Part shown: piece by piece, positions 1 through 11,190 of the stretch
Numbering within the stretch: the first letter of the stretch is position 1
Layout of the letters: the number at the start of each line of letters is the position of its first letter
From: Dermacentor variabilis
Taxonomy: Eukaryota; Arthropoda; Arachnida; Ixodida; Ixodidae
Assembly: GCF_050947875.1 (NCBI RefSeq)
Contig: NC_134569.1
Span: forward strand, 38,729,277 to 38,793,276
Length of the DNA stretch: 64,000 bases
Direction: 5' to 3'
Notes under the pieces: model-generated
What the model was told of the DNA's origin: nothing
The model's database searches: none
The model's input: the letters and a program-made list of their open reading frames with translations, nothing else
Position numbers and translations under genes: made by a program

Positions 1-546
1 TCCCTCTTGCCGGGAACATGAAATAATAGAGTATTTTCTCATTGATTGGCAAATATTTTCTGATTTGCGAAAAAGAACCTTAAAGGCGCCGTTCTGTCTT
101 CGATTAGACTTAAATGTTCCTAATGTACTATATTTGGAGGTCTCGACCCTCAAGCACAGTGACAGCAAGGTTGGCGACGCCGTTTAGAATGTTATTGCAG
201 AGCCAGAGAGATTTCGACTATAAAATCAGAACTTAAGGTTTTATTATATTTCTACAAAACCCATTTCGATTAGTTATATTTTTGGGTTCATTTATTGCTT
301 CATTCTGTTAAAATTATAAGCTAGAACTTATCTATTCATTCTCATGCACCTATTCACAAATCTTGTTTACATTATAACCCTTTTCAATGCCCTCATGGTT
401 ATACAAAACTACATCTACCTCTTATGTCGCCTTGTATTTTCTCACTTCTTATTTTAAATGTACCTACTGCATCACGGACAATCCCCCGTTATGGGTAGGC
501 GCCATATTATGGAAATTGTCAACAACAACAACAACAACAACAACAC
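1..546 (+). mobile_element. 3' end of a LINE with (AAC)n tail
   Basis: Reading from base 2 gives the C-terminus of a LINE ORF2. The motif CREHEIIEYFL resembles the terminal Cys-His module of these proteins (C, then EtieHfl), followed by a region of the DLRKRTLKAPF type and a stop near 187. The remaining ~330 bases are an AT-rich 3' untranslated region ending in GGCGCCATATTATGG and then (AAC)n at 521-545. A simple-repeat tail is usual for non-LTR elements that lack poly(A). The element runs off the left edge, so RT and endonuclease are not visible. Clade is not assigned; the match is to a remembered tick LINE pattern. Confidence 0.6.
521..545. repeat. (AAC)n microsatellite, LINE tail
   Basis: About eight perfect AAC units directly follow the LINE 3' UTR and probably are its tail. 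Confidence 0.8.
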
Positions 547-1201
547 CCACACGCGGCGACCACCTCAAAAAGGTTGTTGGCCTTGGCACGATCAAAGTAT
601 ACGTGCGACTGCGGCCTAATAGTTAGGAAAGTAGGCATATAAAGGCTAGAAATGTTTGCTTTAATCAAGAAATGATGATGGATTGCTCAGACCTGTCCGA
701 TATCTTCAAGACAGGAGCGTTATTTTACTCCAGTAGCTGTTACAGTGGGGTCCCTCCCAATAATGTTATAGTGTAACAGGCGTTGAATTGCATTCAACGC
801 AAATGGAATGCAGTCCCCAAGACATAATAAGATTCCAAACCAGCCTCGCGATTTGTCCACACGTCCCCAGTGTCCCAGCCGAGCACGATGTAAACTTTTA
901 GAAGAACAAAGCAAAAAAAAAAACACTTTCCAGTTGATGGCACAGCGCAGTTCGACATGCTGCGAAGATCTGCGAGGCATTTTACTCGATAAAGAATGCA
1001 GGCATACAGTGCATTCACTGATACGTGTACGCAATCTTCGGTTTGAATACTGCTGAGAATCGGTCCAGGAAAACGTGATCACACATTCCAATACTACAGA
1101 GGAAAACTTCCTTCTACGTCTCTGACTTCACACCTTCATTCTTCTGTTACCTAGTGTGGCAGTCCGGGCTTGTTCGTGCGTCATCTCGGAATGCCGCAGT
1201 A
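547..1201. other. unassigned span
   Basis: No recognisable gene. Open frames on both strands (the longest 123 codons on the minus strand) overlap one another and show no known motif. A short poly(A) run lies near 913. Confidence 0.4.
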
Positions 1202-1282
1202 GCGCGAACAAGACGAGGACACAGAAGAGAGCGCCATGTCTGTGTGTTCATGCTCCATCCTGTGTCCTTGTCTTGCTTGCGC
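1202..1282. repeat. decayed foldback palindrome
   Basis: The arm at 1202-1225 (GCGCGAACAAGACGAGGACA and on) is largely complementary to 1261-1282 (TGTGTCCTTGTCTTGC and on), with a ~35-base loop. The CAAGAC.AGGACA core recurs in the better palindrome at 2174-2298, so this looks like an older member of the same family. Confidence 0.5.
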
Positions 1283-2046
1283 AAGACTCGCAATAATGCG
1301 TGAGTCTGCAAGAAAAGTTAACCACTAGCGCTGCATGCTTATTAGTAATTGGGCCAAGAATTCGAAAGACGACCACAAAGTAGCGCAGTCAGCAAAATAA
1401 GCTCATATATGTTCACCTGTATCTTCATCTGTGTATACTTGGCGAAGTATACGTAGACACTTAAAGCCAATTTCCTAGACTTATTACACTTACATGACTA
1501 CAGCCAAGATGTCATCGCGACTGTGGCTGGCGTCAGAAATTTTTTTAACAACCTAATAATATAATCTACTTCTGTCACTTGCGGCTTCAATTACACCGTA
1601 CTAAGTATCTATCGTCGAGAATTTCACTGGTTCTGTCGGAGCTTTTTCAGCCATTTCTCTCGACTGGTACCCTTCCCCATGACTGCAGAGTTGCTGAAGT
1701 CCAATCCGGTGTCTGGTCTTTGCCACTCAACTACCCACCCATTTCATTAACCAGCACTATTTGTAATCTTCTTGAGCATATAATTAAATCCCATGTCATC
1801 ATCTACTTTCAGGAGCATAGCATCGGCGACAAATACCAACACGGTTTTTCAAGGGGTTTATTGACGTGACGCTCAACCATGAGTTACGTCCATAATTCAT
1901 GGATTCATCCATGAGTTACTATCCTCAGTAGACGTTAGTGGTCAAGTTGACGCAGTTCTTCTTTATTACTCGAAGGCCTTCGACTGTGTTCCTCACCACA
2001 GGCTTCTCCACAAACTTACAGAACTAAACATCGATACGAATATTGT

Positions 2047-2448
2047 TATACCCACCGTAGTTGCTTAGTGGCGTTGGTGTTGCGCTGCTAAGCACGAGGT
2101 CGCGGGATCAAATCCCGGTGACGGCGGCCGCATTTCAGTGGCGGCGAAATGCAAAGACACCCGTGCACTCACGGTAAGGTTCCTAACAGCGCTGTACAAG
2201 ACGCGGACAAAATGAAGGTGAAAAACAACACGGCGCCGTGTTGTCATTTTTTACCTTCCTTTTATCCGTGTCTTGTGTTGCCCTGTTACGAACCTTACGA
2301 TGAATCCTAACCAACTGGCCCAACTTACCGTGTTGAACGCCCGTGTACTTAGATTTAGGTACACGTTAAAGAATCCAAGGTGGTTAAAGAACTACAGCGT
2401 GCCTCAAAATATTATCGCGGTTTCGGCACGTAAAACCTCATAATTCTA
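2047..2448 (+). mobile_element. tRNA-derived SINE inserted in LINE RT
   Basis: A tRNA-like head carries TTGCTTAGTGGCG (box A-like) and GGATCAAATCC at 2105-2115 (box B-like, an internal RNA polymerase III promoter). It is followed by the body seen in the other SINEs here (GGTACACGTTAAAGAATCC and AAGGTGGTTAAAG) and the 3' motif CACGTAAAACC. The 8-bp AATATTGT occurs at 2039-2046 and again at 2449-2456, a probable target-site duplication, and the interrupted RT frame resumes beyond it. The layout matches Ruka-like SINEs known from ticks; family identity is inferred. Confidence 0.75.
2174..2298. repeat. foldback palindrome inside the SINE
   Basis: The arms 2174-2234 and 2235-2298 are roughly 85% complementary, meeting at an ACAACACGGCGCCGTGTTGT centre. 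The palindrome and its right flank (to about 2345) interrupt the SINE body between CACCCGTGCACT and CCCGTGTACTTAG, so it arrived after the SINE. The right flank CTAACCAACTGGCCC matches the flank of the palindrome at 31 kb. Confidence 0.7.
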
Positions 2449-2905
2449 AATATTGTAAGTTGGATTGAAGATTTTGTTTATTTTAGAACGCAATATGCAG
2501 AATGCAGATTGCAAACAACTATACCTCCTCTCCAGCCTACGTCAAGTCTGCGATACCCCAGCATAGCGTTCTTGGGTCTTTGTTCTTTTTTTTCTCATCT
2601 ATATTACTGATTTACCTAACTGTGTTTCTTCAAAAATTTGAGCCTTCGCTATTAACTGCGTAATATGCCATATACTTTTAAGTGAGACTGACTGGACCGT
2701 TCTCCAATGCGACCATCACGCAATTAGCGCGCGGCCTAACATAGTCACTGTTACTGACACCCACAAATTTTATGAGCTTGTGAGCAAGGAGTTCTGCAGC
2801 GCGTCATGGATTTCCTGCTTCCTTTTTTTGCCCTTTCTATTTCTGTGTCCGCCGCTTGCAATACACTTTAATAAGAAATTTACGGTTGCTTAACGTGTCA
2901 CATCG

Positions 2906-3000
2906 CATGATGATGATGATGATGATGATGGTGACGACGACGACGATGATGATGATATATGGGGTTTTATGGCGCAAGAGCCGATTAGTGTTATACCTTG
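2906..3000. repeat. (ATG)/(GAC)n microsatellite with repeat flank
   Basis: About 50 bases of ATG and GAC units run into ATATATGGGGTTTTATGGCG. That junction resembles a dispersed tick repeat that I recall starting after ATG triplets; the second part is inference. Confidence 0.5.
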
Positions 3001-4224
3001 TTAATTTGCTTGTGCAGTCTCATATATTGCCATGTCTGCATACCTTGCTTTGCATTAAAAACATGCATATTGGCACGTATAATACTGTTTTACTAAACGT
3101 GAACAGCAGAAGACCCCCGACAACGGGACTCACACACAGCGCACTCTCAAGTGACTATGCATGCGTTAAAGTCGTCATCGTCTCTAGTGCTCAGCGCAGA
3201 AACTTTAGACAAGACGGACAATAGAAGAGCCACACACGTGTCTATCTGTGCTAAGTACTTCGAAATATGTACCAGCAAGGCCAGCAGTCAACCCTTGCCA
3301 AGTCAACCTTCTTTTGTCCACGTTTAGCAAACGCCTCAAGTGTCCGATTTTGCTCAATCAACTCACCTAACTGTTTAAAAACTATGAAACACCAGCGTAC
3401 CAGTCGGGTAAGCATTCAAGTAGAGCTGGGTGCCTATATATTATTGTATGCACATCGAAATGAATCTATAGCACATATTGCAGCAAAGACAATCTCAGAT
3501 TGCAATTATCCGAAATGAGAGAAGAATGAGCCATGGAAAAGTACATCACACGTTGCTTCCATTTCTTGAGGACGCTACAACCACTACTACTACCACTGCC
3601 ACAATCATCTCCATCAATCAATCAGTCATATTATTTTGTCTATTTGAGCAAACAGACAGAGGAGAGGCGCATAAAAATTGAGAATCGGCATCTTGACGAA
3701 CCAGCAGCCCCACTTGTTGTAGGCTTCACAGCAGTACGAAGGCACAATTAGATTACATCATCTGTACGCAAGTAACAACATAACAAATGTAATAACGTAA
3801 TTAAAGATTACTTCGCAAGAAATGATTACAGATTACATCATAGAAAAGAAAATAACAACTTAATGAATACAAAAACCTAATGGAAAAGAATGTCTTTGTT
3901 ATAGCGTGATGGTGTTGCGGTAACAATGTTCAGTCCTAACTTGCTTGAAGCACAGGTAACGAAATGAATATGTGCAAATTCATAATGGTTCAAAAGACAT
4001 GGCAACACGTAGGCCCTTTTCGTGGCGTAGTTTGCTCTAAAGGAACGAGATGGCGTTTCCGGTGGTGCACCGCACGTTGCCTCGAGTGAAAATGCTAGAA
4101 TGCGGCACGATTACCGCTTCTACACTGCTACTGTGCGGTCAGCAGTCGGGAACACAACTGGGTGATCACTACTCGGTCGAAAGACGCGGCGAGTTCATGC
4201 ATGCGCGCGCAGGGCCTCATCAGG
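3001..4224. other. unassigned span with ATTAC-rich stretch
   Basis: No gene recognised. From about 3745 to 3860 the sequence is rich in ATTAC/GTAAT words (GATTACATCATCTG, AATGATTACAGATTACATCA), a low-complexity pattern common in arthropod genomes. Overlapping short frames show no motif. Confidence 0.4.
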
Positions 4225-4234
4225 TCAGAAGCGT

Positions 4235-5707
4235 TCACGCAGGCCAGTCGCCCTCAAGGAAGGCAAAAGTGCCCTCACAGCTTTGTGAGGGAGCGGGACG
4301 GTCTTCAAGTAGCGCCTGCACGGATAACGGCCGATCGTCCAATCGTTGCACTGCGATAGATGATAGTGTTTGTCTTTCCGACTGAAATAGACGACAGTGG
4401 CACAATAAACGTTTGATGTTCTCTTCGCTGCCGCAGACGTCACACGCAGCACTGTCGGTCCTTCCAATCAATGTAGTGTAAGCCTTCGTGAAAGCCACTA
4501 CCAACCACAGCCGGTATAGAAGCGATGCCTCAAGTCGGTGAAGCCCAGGGGGAGGTCGGAGTTTGAAGAAGGGTTCAGTTCGCGTAACCTGGTGCGCCTT
4601 ATGTTTGGGGTGTTCCGCTCTGTTAAAGAGAGCATGCGCGCTAGGTGACAAAGCTACCTTGCAGCATCTGTCCTGCAATGGGAACGCTATGTTCTTCTTG
4701 ATGTAACTCTCGGCCAGCTTTATTTGCGTGATCATATCCACTGATACCGCAATGGCCAGGCAGCCACTGAAAAATAATTTCGTGACCTTTTTGTTTGACG
4801 TCGTGGTTAAGTTTGACATTTGCGCACATTAGCCGTTCATGAGCTCTGCGAAGGAGAACTGACTGCATAGTGTGTAAAGCGGATCTCGAGTCGGAAAACA
4901 CGGCTCATGTACCAGGACTCTCTGTGTCACTAAATTGAAGTGCATGCATTGCGCAGAGCCGTGAGTTATGCAGCCGCGGGCGTCGTGGCATATGACGTCT
5001 TGAAACGCAGTGTTACTCCTCCTGTCAATATAAACACAGCACCACAAGAACTGCTCGATAATGTCAATACATAAATATAGATGTATACGTATTTGTACTT
5101 ATTTGTGCGTACGCATGTGTATTTCTCGTCCAACAGGAGTAAGCTCATTTGTTTTAGTGCACAGGGCAGTATATCTTACTTTTTCTAAAGTCCTGTAATT
5201 TTGAGGTGCACTTCAAGACAGCACAAACACCATGGAGGAGGCACCGCCCTGGCCGCAGGAGCGTACCCCGATGTAAGAGAGGCACGATATGCACTGGCAG
5301 TTGTATCTATATAACGCACGGGGTTTTTCCATGGTGATTCCGGCGAGATGGTGAGAAGAGGTCTGGGCGATGTTCCTGACGTGCGCACGTATTGTCTCGA
5401 CGGCGATGTGTGTCGTGATCGAATAATCTTGAACAATGGCAATAGTTTCAGCCGTTGACGCACTACGTGGTGTTCCAAGGCATAACCGTCTAGGAGCTTG
5501 GGCCTGAATGTTCTGTACTGTACGCAAATTAGTCTTACAGGTGTTTGGATATAACCGGTAGGCTGTATCGAAGGAGTCCAACAAACAACACGCTGTACAG
5601 CTGTAACATGAATTGTGTGGACCTCCCCCTACCCCTGCCCCCACCCCACTGTCCTTTCTTGCAAGAAACTTGAACAGATGAGAAACAGCAATCAGTCGCT
5701 TTTTCAC
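4235..5707 (-). pseudogene. LINE ORF2 C-terminal fragment (RT end, linker, RNase H)
   Basis: Read on the minus strand, 5707-5213 gives the RT C-terminus and linker (TCKTNLRTVQNIQAQAPRRL, then PRSASTAETIAI). After a short AT-rich insertion near 5050-5120 come RNase H blocks: FKTSYATTPAAA, then SDSRSALHTMQ and QWLPGHCGISGYDHANKAG at 4901-4641, and finally the Cys-His module CDVCGSEENIKRLLCHC. The last RNase H Asp is Asn here (codon 4722-4724). At least four frame changes occur. RT motifs A-C and all upstream parts are missing, so the copy is 5'-truncated, and no family 3' UTR tail is visible. The motif set matches the LINE at 41.9-46.5 kb closely, so they are one family. Confidence 0.8.
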
Positions 5708-5714
5708 AGAACAT

Positions 5715-7310
5715 CTACGAGCATTTCAACAGAGCATCTACGTTTCAAGCCTTGTGCACGGCAAGAATAAATCTACCGCAACTGTGCACACGCGCGAGCT
5801 ATTAGGCAGTAATTAAACAGCCAGATAGCGAGCGCGCTGATGAATGTTACGGAGTCAGAAACATGACAATCGGCTGCTTCAAAGTCGGTAGGAAGAAAAG
5901 AACGAATAGCAAGAAAAATGGAAAAACACTGGTCCTGATTTAATTTAGAGCGGAGAGTTAGGACAGCTTGCACTACATTTCAAGCCCAGCTTCTAGTACA
6001 AGCACCGTATACGCTGCTCGCACCGTTGTGACAAGGTGTGGTGAGCTCCGAAAGCGCTTGCGCGTCTTCTGAAGCTGTTGCCAAAGCTTAGTGTCGTCCG
6101 CCCAGTCACCATCTACAATATCCGCACCAAAACAGCGGTTTGCTAAGCCTCATTATCATCGTGCACATGCATTGTAAACACGGAGGCAGCTTAGGCAAGC
6201 AATGAACACGTCACCACGTGATTGAACGTAACGGCGCCCATGAGATCGCACTGAAAAGGGTCTATAGCACACGCGTGGCGTTCCTGTACTTAAACGAGTG
6301 GTTGGTACCTTCCATGTCTCATAAGACGCGTTTTCCTTTCCAAAAAAAGAAACATTTGACGAATACTTTAAGTTTTCTTTAATTTCAATTTCAAATCATG
6401 CACTTAATCTGCAGCGGTATAACCAATGAACTGTAATGACGCGGTCATTCAAAAAGAAATCAACCGTCGGTTTCCCAAAGTTGGTATTGTAGGCATGCCG
6501 AATGAACCAACAGGAAATAAAACAAGGAATTATGCATAAGTAAGTTAACCTGTGTCGAGAGAGGATGTTTGACACGAACAACTATTCCTGTTATACGGGC
6601 AAGCTTTTAGGTGAGAAGATTTACATGGCTATCTCGCGATATACTAGATGAAAACGCCGTAGTAATCTTAGTTAATAGTAGCGCACCAAGTGAATTTGCT
6701 TGGCAGCGATGTGCTTTCCTTTCTTCCGTTTTCATCAGACGTTGGCCATCAGTCATGTCGGGTGCATTGTCATGGCGTAATCCCAAAATGGCGTCAGTCA
6801 TGGCGTAATCCCAAAAGCATCGGTGTGTTTGGTCACCACTTGAGGGGCAGACCCACCGGGGATGTCGAGTGTCCGCGGCTCCCTTGATTCCGCTGAATGG
6901 TTCATGTGTCTGCCTCAAAAGACAGTTACAGTATGGGCGGCGGCAACTGTCCCCATACCCCAACTCTTAACCTGCACTAGAAAAGATGTCGTACGGTATA
7001 TATACCTGCCGTGCTGAAGCATGTTCGCGCGTTTGTGGATGAATGTTTTCGCGAAAGCTATTTCGATGTTATTACCTTGCTGCTAAGCTAGGTGCTACCA
7101 GTCCGATGGGCAATGGCAACTCCTGCGATCAGTCACTGTCCCAGCTCGCGTAATTGGCCACCTTACTTGACGTATCCTTTTCGCGCCCTTTTCTTTTACC
7201 AATATGGTTGGATTCTCAAAGGACAACCTACTAACTCCTCCTCGCGAATGAAAAAAGAAAACTGACTTTAACCCTTTACAAAAATGCAAATGCGAGCGCT
7301 AGAAACAACT
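5715..7310. other. unassigned span
   Basis: No gene or known repeat recognised. An 18-base word CATGGCGTAATCCCAAAA occurs twice (6771-6788 and 6799-6816), a small local tandem duplication of 28-base period. Confidence 0.4.
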
Positions 7311-7314
7311 TTTA

Positions 7315-7700
7315 TACCGGGTGTTTCACGAAACTTGAGCCAAGGATATTGCAAAAAGCGGTAAACCGCAGCTGGCTGACACCAACAAGATATTTACCGT
7401 GACACGATGCTTCTCAGAGTATTCTTTATATTCCGCCTAATTAGATAGCTAACTAAGATAGATTATAAAAAAATAATATTCACTTTAAGGCCAAGTGTGC
7501 TTCGTCATGCTCTAGAGGCGTTCAGAAACAAACTTTAAACTGACTTGCACCTTGAACGATGCAAATTGGTTTGCACTCAGCCAATCCAGTTCCTTTCTTT
7601 CTTTTTTTTTGGCAACGTACCTCCTGCATAGTGCTTTTTTTCTGGCATTTAACTGCGACCTGCAAAATATGAAACAAAGAAAGAAAAGCGTAACTGCGCT
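7315..7700 (+). mobile_element. MITE-like element with GGGTGTTTCACG end, copy 1
   Basis: It starts CCGGGTGTTTCACGAAACTT and continues GAGCCAAGGATATTGC, then CAGAGTATTCTTTATATTCC and GCCTAATTAG. The same order of words occurs, inverted, at 7921-8222 and partly at 10985-11190. No protein is encoded. The TATA before the end would suit a DNA transposon, but no clean target duplication was seen, so the class is inferred. Confidence 0.6.
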
Positions 7701-7788
7701 CATGCTCTAACCAATTGCAGCGCTCTCAACCGAGTTGTGACCGAACGAAGCGCGCGCGAATAGCGCAGTCGTGGTTCTTCTATTTTGT

Positions 7789-7920
<132 letters not shown>

Positions 7921-8222
7921 TTTCGCGGTCCTCCTTTAAATGATGGAAAAAAGGGCGAAATAGGAGGCACGTTGCCACAGAAAACTGTATTGGTTGTTTC
8001 TGAGCCCCCTTTGCAACGTAAAGAAACGCACTTGGCCCTTAAGTGAATAATATTGTTTTCATAATTATTCTTAGTTAATTGACGGATCAGGCGTAGTAAA
8101 ACAAGTACTCTGAGGAGCGCCACATGAAGGAAAGCAATATGTCTTTGAGTTCCCCAATATGCGGCTTATCATCTTTATTTTTTTCATCCTTGGCTTAAGT
8201 TACGTGAAACTCCCGATATAAA
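7921..8222 (-). mobile_element. MITE-like element with GGGTGTTTCACG end, copy 2 (inverted)
   Basis: On the minus strand it begins near 8222 with CGGGAGTTTCACGTAACTTA and AGCCAAGGAT. It then shares blocks with copy 1 in the same order: CTCAGAGTA, GGGCCAAGTGCG, GGCAACGTGCCTCCT and CGCGAAATAT. The two copies are well diverged, so they probably did not arise by a recent local duplication. Confidence 0.6.
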
Positions 8223-9743
8223 ATCACTGTGCAGCCTCTTTAATGCAATATCGATGGTTCATTGTTTCACACCTCGGGACAGTTAGGAATTACTGCGGCC
8301 GCACATGGGTGTTTTAGAGCAAAGGTACCTTTCTCATTTGCAACATCATCCCATACAACTCACAACTTTGCGTCAGGTAATATTAATCTTGCACTGCCTA
8401 AAAACACCCAAGGCACTGGGCAAACACTTAAACGCGGCGTTAGTCTACTAACTAAACGCCGTTCGAATTGTTCGAGAAAAAATAAATTCTGAACACAATG
8501 TCACGAGATGTCAAACAAAGCACACTTCCCCAAGGGCACTAAGGGAACACTTTTCCCAACCGAGCAGCTCAACCTAATACCTGGAATCTTTTTTTATTTA
8601 TTTATTCTTGAACAACGCTCTCGATCGTACAGGTGATCGCTCAAGGCTAGTTTTCAGTCGAGCAGAAGAGTGCTGCTGGAAATGCGCCGAAAGTGCATTT
8701 CTTTCTTCCAGGCCAGCATTCTGTTCAGTCGCAGCACCAGAGATTGTTGTTCGGCCTTGAAAAGCCATATGCCAGCCCTTCCTGCGAGAGCATGCTGCGC
8801 ATTCCAACGTGCGAGCGCCGCCCGAAATCTTGTTGCCTCGTAGAATAGCTTTCTCTTTCGCGCGTGAGCTCATAGCCGCACTTGGAACCTGCAGTCCCGT
8901 ATATTAAAGAATACAAGTGGCGTGACAGTTTCCGGAGTGCGACAGGAACCGAGCTCCGCACTGAGGACCGCGTACACGGAAACTCGGAAGAACGTGAACA
9001 GCACGAGAGGGAGCAGTATGCCGAGTGAGAAAACCCAATTTCGCGGCCGGTTGGTAAAAGAAGAGGTAGGGTGGCGATGAGGGGGGGGGGGGGGGTGAGA
9101 GAAGGGGGTAACAGTGCACGGAAGTCCTCGCTATAGGACTGAGGATTGCGTGCCGCAAGCTTACCAATGTCCGAGAAAAAGAAACGTAATGAAAGAAAAG
9201 TGGCGTAAACCACACGTGGTGCCTGAACAATATTTCTGCTGTTGTAATCACACCAACTAATGTCCTACAAAATGCGCCTAATACGCAGATACGTGGTTAG
9301 GCTGGTTCAATGAATGGCATGTGAACCGTTTAGGCATGACGAAACTGGACGCTGACGATAACGCCATCCCATTTCCGCTTAATTCGGAAAAGAAGGGGAC
9401 GTAGAAGCACAGCGGCCCTACGTCGGCCCACAATTTTTGATGTACCACATGTACTACGATAACTACACGCATGTTTGCCCGTTTCCATCGAGAACGCGTT
9501 CAGAGTGTACACCGACGTCTCGATGTGTTGTCCTCTAGGGAAGTGTGCCTTGACCGATACGCTGCTATTTCGCTTCTCGCTTCCCTGAAGACCTCGGCAA
9601 ATTCTTTTTCTTTCTTTCTTTTTTTTTCTTTCTTCGTGCGTCTCCCACTGCTTCAAGCTGCCCTGACTTTTCTATGGCCCAATATACGCAGGTTCTGTCT
9701 GGTAACTGAACTGCTTGTTGGCCTGGTTGGTGCTTGCTAAAAG
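8223..9743. other. unassigned span
   Basis: No gene recognised. It holds a G15 run at 9081-9095 and a TTTC-rich stretch near 9605-9630. Several 60-160 codon frames overlap on both strands without known motifs. Confidence 0.4.
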
Positions 9744-9882
9744 ACATGTTTATGTTTTTTGCCGCAATTGAACACTCACAGAAGGAAGACACATAAAGAC
9801 AACACGGGCGGCACCCGTGTTGCCCGTGTTGTCTTTATGTGTCTTCCTTTTGTGAGTGTTCAATTGCGGCAAAAACATGTTC
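9744..9882. repeat. near-perfect foldback palindrome
   Basis: The arm 9761-9808 pairs with 9823-9870 over 48 bases with a single mismatch, around a 14-base loop. Outside this, ACATGT words at both ends extend the symmetry with a small indel. The arms carry GAAGGAAGACACATAAAGAC. No protein is encoded; this is a foldback element or a recent inverted duplication. Confidence 0.85.
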
Positions 9883-10079
9883 TTTCTGGTAATGCCTTGT
9901 TTTTTCCCGCTGCAGCATTCGCAATGTATAGTGTATTGCGGAGGCACTGGGACGGTACCAGCAGCAAAACGGCAATGATCCATGCCTAAATGTGGTCGCT
10001 CGTCGCCCGTGTTTGAGGCAATATGCCCATCATAAGCGTGCGTGCAGTGCCTACGTGCGTTTATTATCCCTTCTACGTC

Positions 10080-10560
10080 TGTTATCCCTTCTACACCTAA
10101 ACATCCGCAGTCCAACTACGGAAGCATCACGATGGACTTGCTGCATTTATTTCTTTATTTAAGTCGTCCGTTCCCTTTCATGTGTTTGTCTGAGGCATGG
10201 TTAGCGGACAAACAAGGTAACCGTGTGGATTACCAAGTTGTCATTCAGCCATCCCATCTCGTGGAATTGGCATCCTCGTCAACTCGTCTTCGACCCATAC
10301 ACGCGTCGTCTTGGTGTCGCATTTAACACTCTTCAGCGTGAATTCCTTTGACTAATTTCATCACATGCCTTTATCAGTTAACAGTCGATGCACCATCGCC
10401 GCGTCTGTTTATCGATCCGCGTCATCTTTGTACCCGCAGTTTTGCAGTCATTTAAGTTCCATTCGTATTAACCTGTCAGCAGAATATAAAAGCATTCTTC
10501 TATGCGATGACATTGTCATCTTCAATCGATGCTGATAATATGCCCTGTCCGAACCACATT
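10080..10560 (+). pseudogene. CR1/L2-like LINE endonuclease remnant
   Basis: The frame at 10140-10250 reads FPFMCLSEAWLADKQGN, like the CLSETWL block of the AP-like endonuclease of CR1-type ORF2. It continues, after a frameshift, with GIGILVNSSSTHTRRLGVAF and further on ILLCDDIVIF in the place of the usual LCGDFNI. The Asp-Phe-Asn catalytic motif is therefore lost. No RT follows directly; the next LINE piece is at 13.9 kb. This is an old fragment with several stops. Confidence 0.5.
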
Positions 10561-10984
10561 CACTGCTTATACAGCTTATTTCTTTCTTTCGTTTTTAATT
10601 TTGTCTTTATATATGAACGCAGCAACACGCTCACGCGCATTAAATGACCACATTGTCTCCAAAATTTCATCCGGTAACAGCAAAAGGGGTAGATTACGGT
10701 ATTGCAGACTGCCATGCACTTTTTCTTAGCTTATTGGCTCTAAAAACTTAAAGCGTACGAACATTTCACATATTGGTGGTATGACTCCGTAAAATCTTTG
10801 CAGTTAATTTGTACAGTCGAGAGCACTTGTGTTATTCCAGAAGATCGTGCAGAAAATACTCTTTGCTGGAATATGCTAGAGGCACTTTGCCTGTACTCGC
10901 GGGCTTCTTTCCCGCTCGGAAATACCCTTTTATGTAGTACGTACTGAGCAAAAGAAAGCTGTATATGGAGTTTTTCATGATGCA

Positions 10985-11190
10985 CTGCAGTTTTATTATT
11001 GGCACTTTTTATCTAATTATGATATTTGAGACGTTCATTAATAATGTAATGCTATGTAATTAGGCGGAATGCAAGGAATAATCTGAGTATCTCCAAGCTA
11101 CGACAAACAACATCACCTTGGTTCTGCCCAGCTACGGGGCATTTGCATACTTCTAAACCTTTGTCCATGGCAGCTGCACACCTTGTGAAA
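10985..11190 (-). mobile_element. partial copy of the GGGTGTTTCACG-type element
   Basis: On the minus strand it carries GGAGATACTCAGATTATTCC, then GCATTCCGCCTAATTACAT, matching the middle of the copy at 7315-7700. The terminal GGGTGTTTCACG is not seen, so the copy is truncated. Confidence 0.5.

Larger units (their letters stand above)
1575..2700 (+). pseudogene. decayed CR1/L2-like LINE reverse transcriptase, split by a SINE
   Basis: Bases 1579-1860 read as the RT N-terminal half: a block like NYPPISLTSTICNLLEHIIK (fingers) and then QHGFSRG. Bases 1960-2046 give motif A in the form YYSKAFDCVPHHRLLHKL. After the SINE the frame resumes near 2449 with NIVSWIEDFVYFRTQY, then a degraded motif B (AIPQHSVLGSL) and a degraded motif C region reading roughly LPNCVSSKI before similarity fades near 2700. 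Frames change several times and stops are present. The order of motifs is as in CR1/L2-type ORF2. No endonuclease was found upstream. Confidence 0.65.

Noticed and set aside
720..1091. 123-codon minus-strand frame
   Set aside because: No motif, no splice or start support, and it overlaps frames on the other strand.
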